Origin: Gemmatimonadales bacterium
GTDB taxonomy: Bacteria; Gemmatimonadota; Gemmatimonadetes; Gemmatimonadales; GWC2-71-9
Reading direction: 5' to 3'
DNA: 5,887 nucleotides
Assembly: GCA_025924275.1 (NCBI GenBank)
Contig: JAICEH010000136.1
Span: 1 to 5,887, forward strand
Positions within the stretch are counted from its first letter, which is position 1; every line of letters starts with the position of its first letter. The translations under genes were made by a program, and so were the position numbers. Positions 4,714 to 5,887 of the stretch are shown here, in pieces. The notes beneath the pieces were generated by a model. It was not told where the DNA came from. It made no database searches and worked only from the letters and a program-made list of their open reading frames with translations.

Positions 4714-5403
4714 CTACCAGTTGAAGCTGTATCCCAGCCCGAGGTGGATGGACGGGTTCACGACCCACTCGCTCTCCGGCCCGCCGGGCAGCAGCGCGTC
4801 GTCGGGGTCGAGGGTGGGCGAGGTGGTGAACGAGGTCGGGTAGGAGAGCTTCCAGAAGGTGCCCCGGAACTCGAACCGGGCGAAGAGCCGCTCGCCGGCG
4901 AAGAAGCGGGCGCCGATGAGCGGGGCGAAGGTGACCTTGTTGCCGAAGTCGTAGCCGCTCGGGTCGCCGACGTCCCCGCCCACCGCGAGGCCGATGGCGG
5001 CGCCGATGAAGGGGGCCAGGCCGTGCCAGGTCTTGCCCCCGCTCAGCGTGAACTGGAAGCCGAGGTCGATGAGGTCGAGGGTCTCGCTGGCGGGAATGGC
5101 CTCGCGGTCCTCGGGCACCGCCCGGGCGTCGATGATGACGCGGTCGAAGTCGCCGCGGGACCAGCCGACCGAGAGGGCCACGGGCTGGCTGATCCGCAGG
5201 TCGTAGCGGATCCCGAAAGTGGTGCCGTCGCCGGGGCCCACGTCCACCTCGCCGCCGTCGCCGGCCCACTGTGCTACGACGAGCGAGATGCCGTGGCCGA
5301 AGCGGATGTCGCGGAAGGGCGACTCCTCCGGCAGGGCGCCCACCTGGGCGGAGGCGGGCGCGGCCGCGAGGAGGGCGGCGAGGGCCAGCGCCGGGCCGCG
5401 CAT
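4714..5403 (-). CDS. Secreted outer-membrane beta-barrel protein (first of two)
   Basis: A 229-residue protein of unknown specific role, predicted to sit in the outer membrane. Residues 1-19 form a clear Sec signal peptide (MRGPALALAALLAAAPASA, cleavage before Gln20). The rest alternates short amphipathic strands rich in Gly and aromatic residues with polar turns, for example FGIRYDLRI, VALSVGWSRG, APLIGARFFAG and LFARFEFRGTFW. The protein ends in LGLGYSFNW, a final strand closing on an aromatic residue, which is the usual recognition signal for the BAM assembly machine. Size suggests an 8-10-stranded OmpA-like or OmpW-like barrel. The ATG overlaps the gpmI stop by one base and has a good ribosome binding site 7 nt upstream. 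The next gene starts 2 nt after its stop. The fold class is well supported, but the family was not recognised by name and the ligand is unknown. Confidence 0.85.
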   Translation of the reverse strand: MRGPALALAALLAAAPASAQVGALPEESPFRDIRFGHGISLVVAQWAGDGGEVDVGPGDGTTFGIRYDLRISQPVALSVGWSRGDFDRVIIDARAVPEDREAIPASETLDLIDLGFQFTLSGGKTWHGLAPFIGAAIGLAVGGDVGDPSGYDFGNKVTFAPLIGARFFAGERLFARFEFRGTFWKLSYPTSFTTSPTLDPDDALLPGGPESEWVVNPSIHLGLGYSFNW

Positions 5404-5887
5404 CAGGCGCCCTCCCGCAGGTCGCGGCCGGTCATCTCCGGCGGGGGCTCGAGCCCCATCAGCCGGAGCAGGGTGGGGCCGACGTCGCGGAGCGAGCCGC
5501 CGCCCCGGAGGCCTGCCGCGCCGCCGCGGGCCAGCACGAACGGCACGGGGTTGGTGGTGTGGGCGGTGTGGGGGCCGCCGGTCTCGGGATCGATCATCAA
5601 TTCGCAGTTTCCGTGGTCGGCGGTCACGAGCAGGGTGGCGCCGGCCCGCTCGGCGCTGGCGAGGATCCGGTCGAGGGCCTGGTCCACCGCCTCGACCGCG
5701 GCGATCACCGCGGGAAGGACGCCGGTGTGCCCGACCATGTCGGCGTTGGCGTAGTTGGCCAGGATGAAGTCGTGCTCCCGCGCCTCGATGCCGGCGCAGA
5801 GGACGTCGGTCACGCCGGGGGCGCTCATCTCCGGCTGGAGGTCGTAGGTCGGCACCCTGGGGCTCGGCACGAGGCGGCGTTCCTCGC
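5403..5887 (-). CDS. gpmI: 2,3-bisphosphoglycerate-independent phosphoglycerate mutase, C-terminal part (5' end beyond window)
   Basis: Interconverts 3-phosphoglycerate and 2-phosphoglycerate in cytosolic glycolysis and gluconeogenesis, using two Mn ions. About 160 residues are visible of a family length near 510; the frame runs open off the right edge. The visible part begins with the conserved stretch EERRLVPSP...TYDLQPEMS. Metal-ligand motifs of the alkaline-phosphatase-like phosphatase domain are intact: NYANADMVGHTG (Asp and His about residues 49 and 53 of the visible part), TADHGN (Asp-His about 90-91) and HTAHTTNPVPF (His about 109). The C-terminus, ending GRDLREGA, looks complete. Its TGA stop shares one base with the ATG of the next gene (TGATG), so the two are probably translationally coupled. 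The identification is firm; only the missing N-terminal two thirds is unknown. Confidence 0.97.
   Translation of the reverse strand, partial: EERRLVPSPRVPTYDLQPEMSAPGVTDVLCAGIEAREHDFILANYANADMVGHTGVLPAVIAAVEAVDQALDRILASAERAGATLLVTADHGNCELMIDPETGGPHTAHTTNPVPFVLARGGAAGLRGGGSLRDVGPTLLRLMGLEPPPEMTGRDLREGA
5411..5416 (-). promoter_or_regulatory. Ribosome binding site of the first outer-membrane protein gene
   Basis: GGGAGG on the minus strand, 7 nt before the ATG at 5403. It lies inside the last codons of gpmI and supports that ATG as the true start. Confidence 0.7.

Overview
The window is a compact, very GC-rich stretch of bacterial DNA. All eight recognisable genes are on the minus strand, so transcription runs from high to low coordinates. 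Two secreted outer-membrane beta-barrel proteins point to a diderm (Gram-negative) host. The GC richness, tight gene packing and many 7-9 bp tandem repeats would suit a Gemmatimonadota-like or other high-GC soil or aquatic lineage. That placement is a guess, because no taxonomic marker is present.

In transcription order the genes are: the C-terminal part of gpmI (phosphoglycerate mutase, cut by the right edge); an outer-membrane beta-barrel; a small COG0720 (QueD/6-pyruvoyl-tetrahydropterin synthase fold) protein; fdhD; a second outer-membrane beta-barrel; mobA; mobB; and moeA. Junctions are tight: 1-nt overlap, 2-nt gap, 17-nt overlap, 20-nt gap, 53-nt gap filled with repeats, 61-nt overlap, and 4-nt overlap. 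This looks like one operon whose promoter lies outside the window. Bases 1-136, after moeA, hold no gene, only short repeats and a small hairpin.

The functional core is molybdenum-cofactor maturation for formate-dehydrogenase-type enzymes. MoeA inserts molybdate into molybdopterin. MobA, helped by MobB, adds GMP to make the guanine dinucleotide form (MGD). FdhD transfers sulfur to the bis-MGD cofactor of formate dehydrogenase. No formate dehydrogenase structural gene or moa gene is visible. The COG0720 protein keeps the zinc-binding histidines, but the residues aligned with the family's catalytic Cys, Asp and His are Ala, Ala and Gly, so it is probably not an ordinary QueD or PTPS.

The second theme is short tandem repeats with units of 7, 8 or 9 bp. 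They are confined to the left 3.5 kb and sit at sensitive places: the signal-peptide codons of one outer-membrane protein, the first codons of moeA, an in-frame insertion inside MoeA, the leader next to the mobA start, and the moeA stop. Most units are not multiples of 3, so copy-number change would switch reading frame. This resembles phase-variable contingency loci but is unproven.
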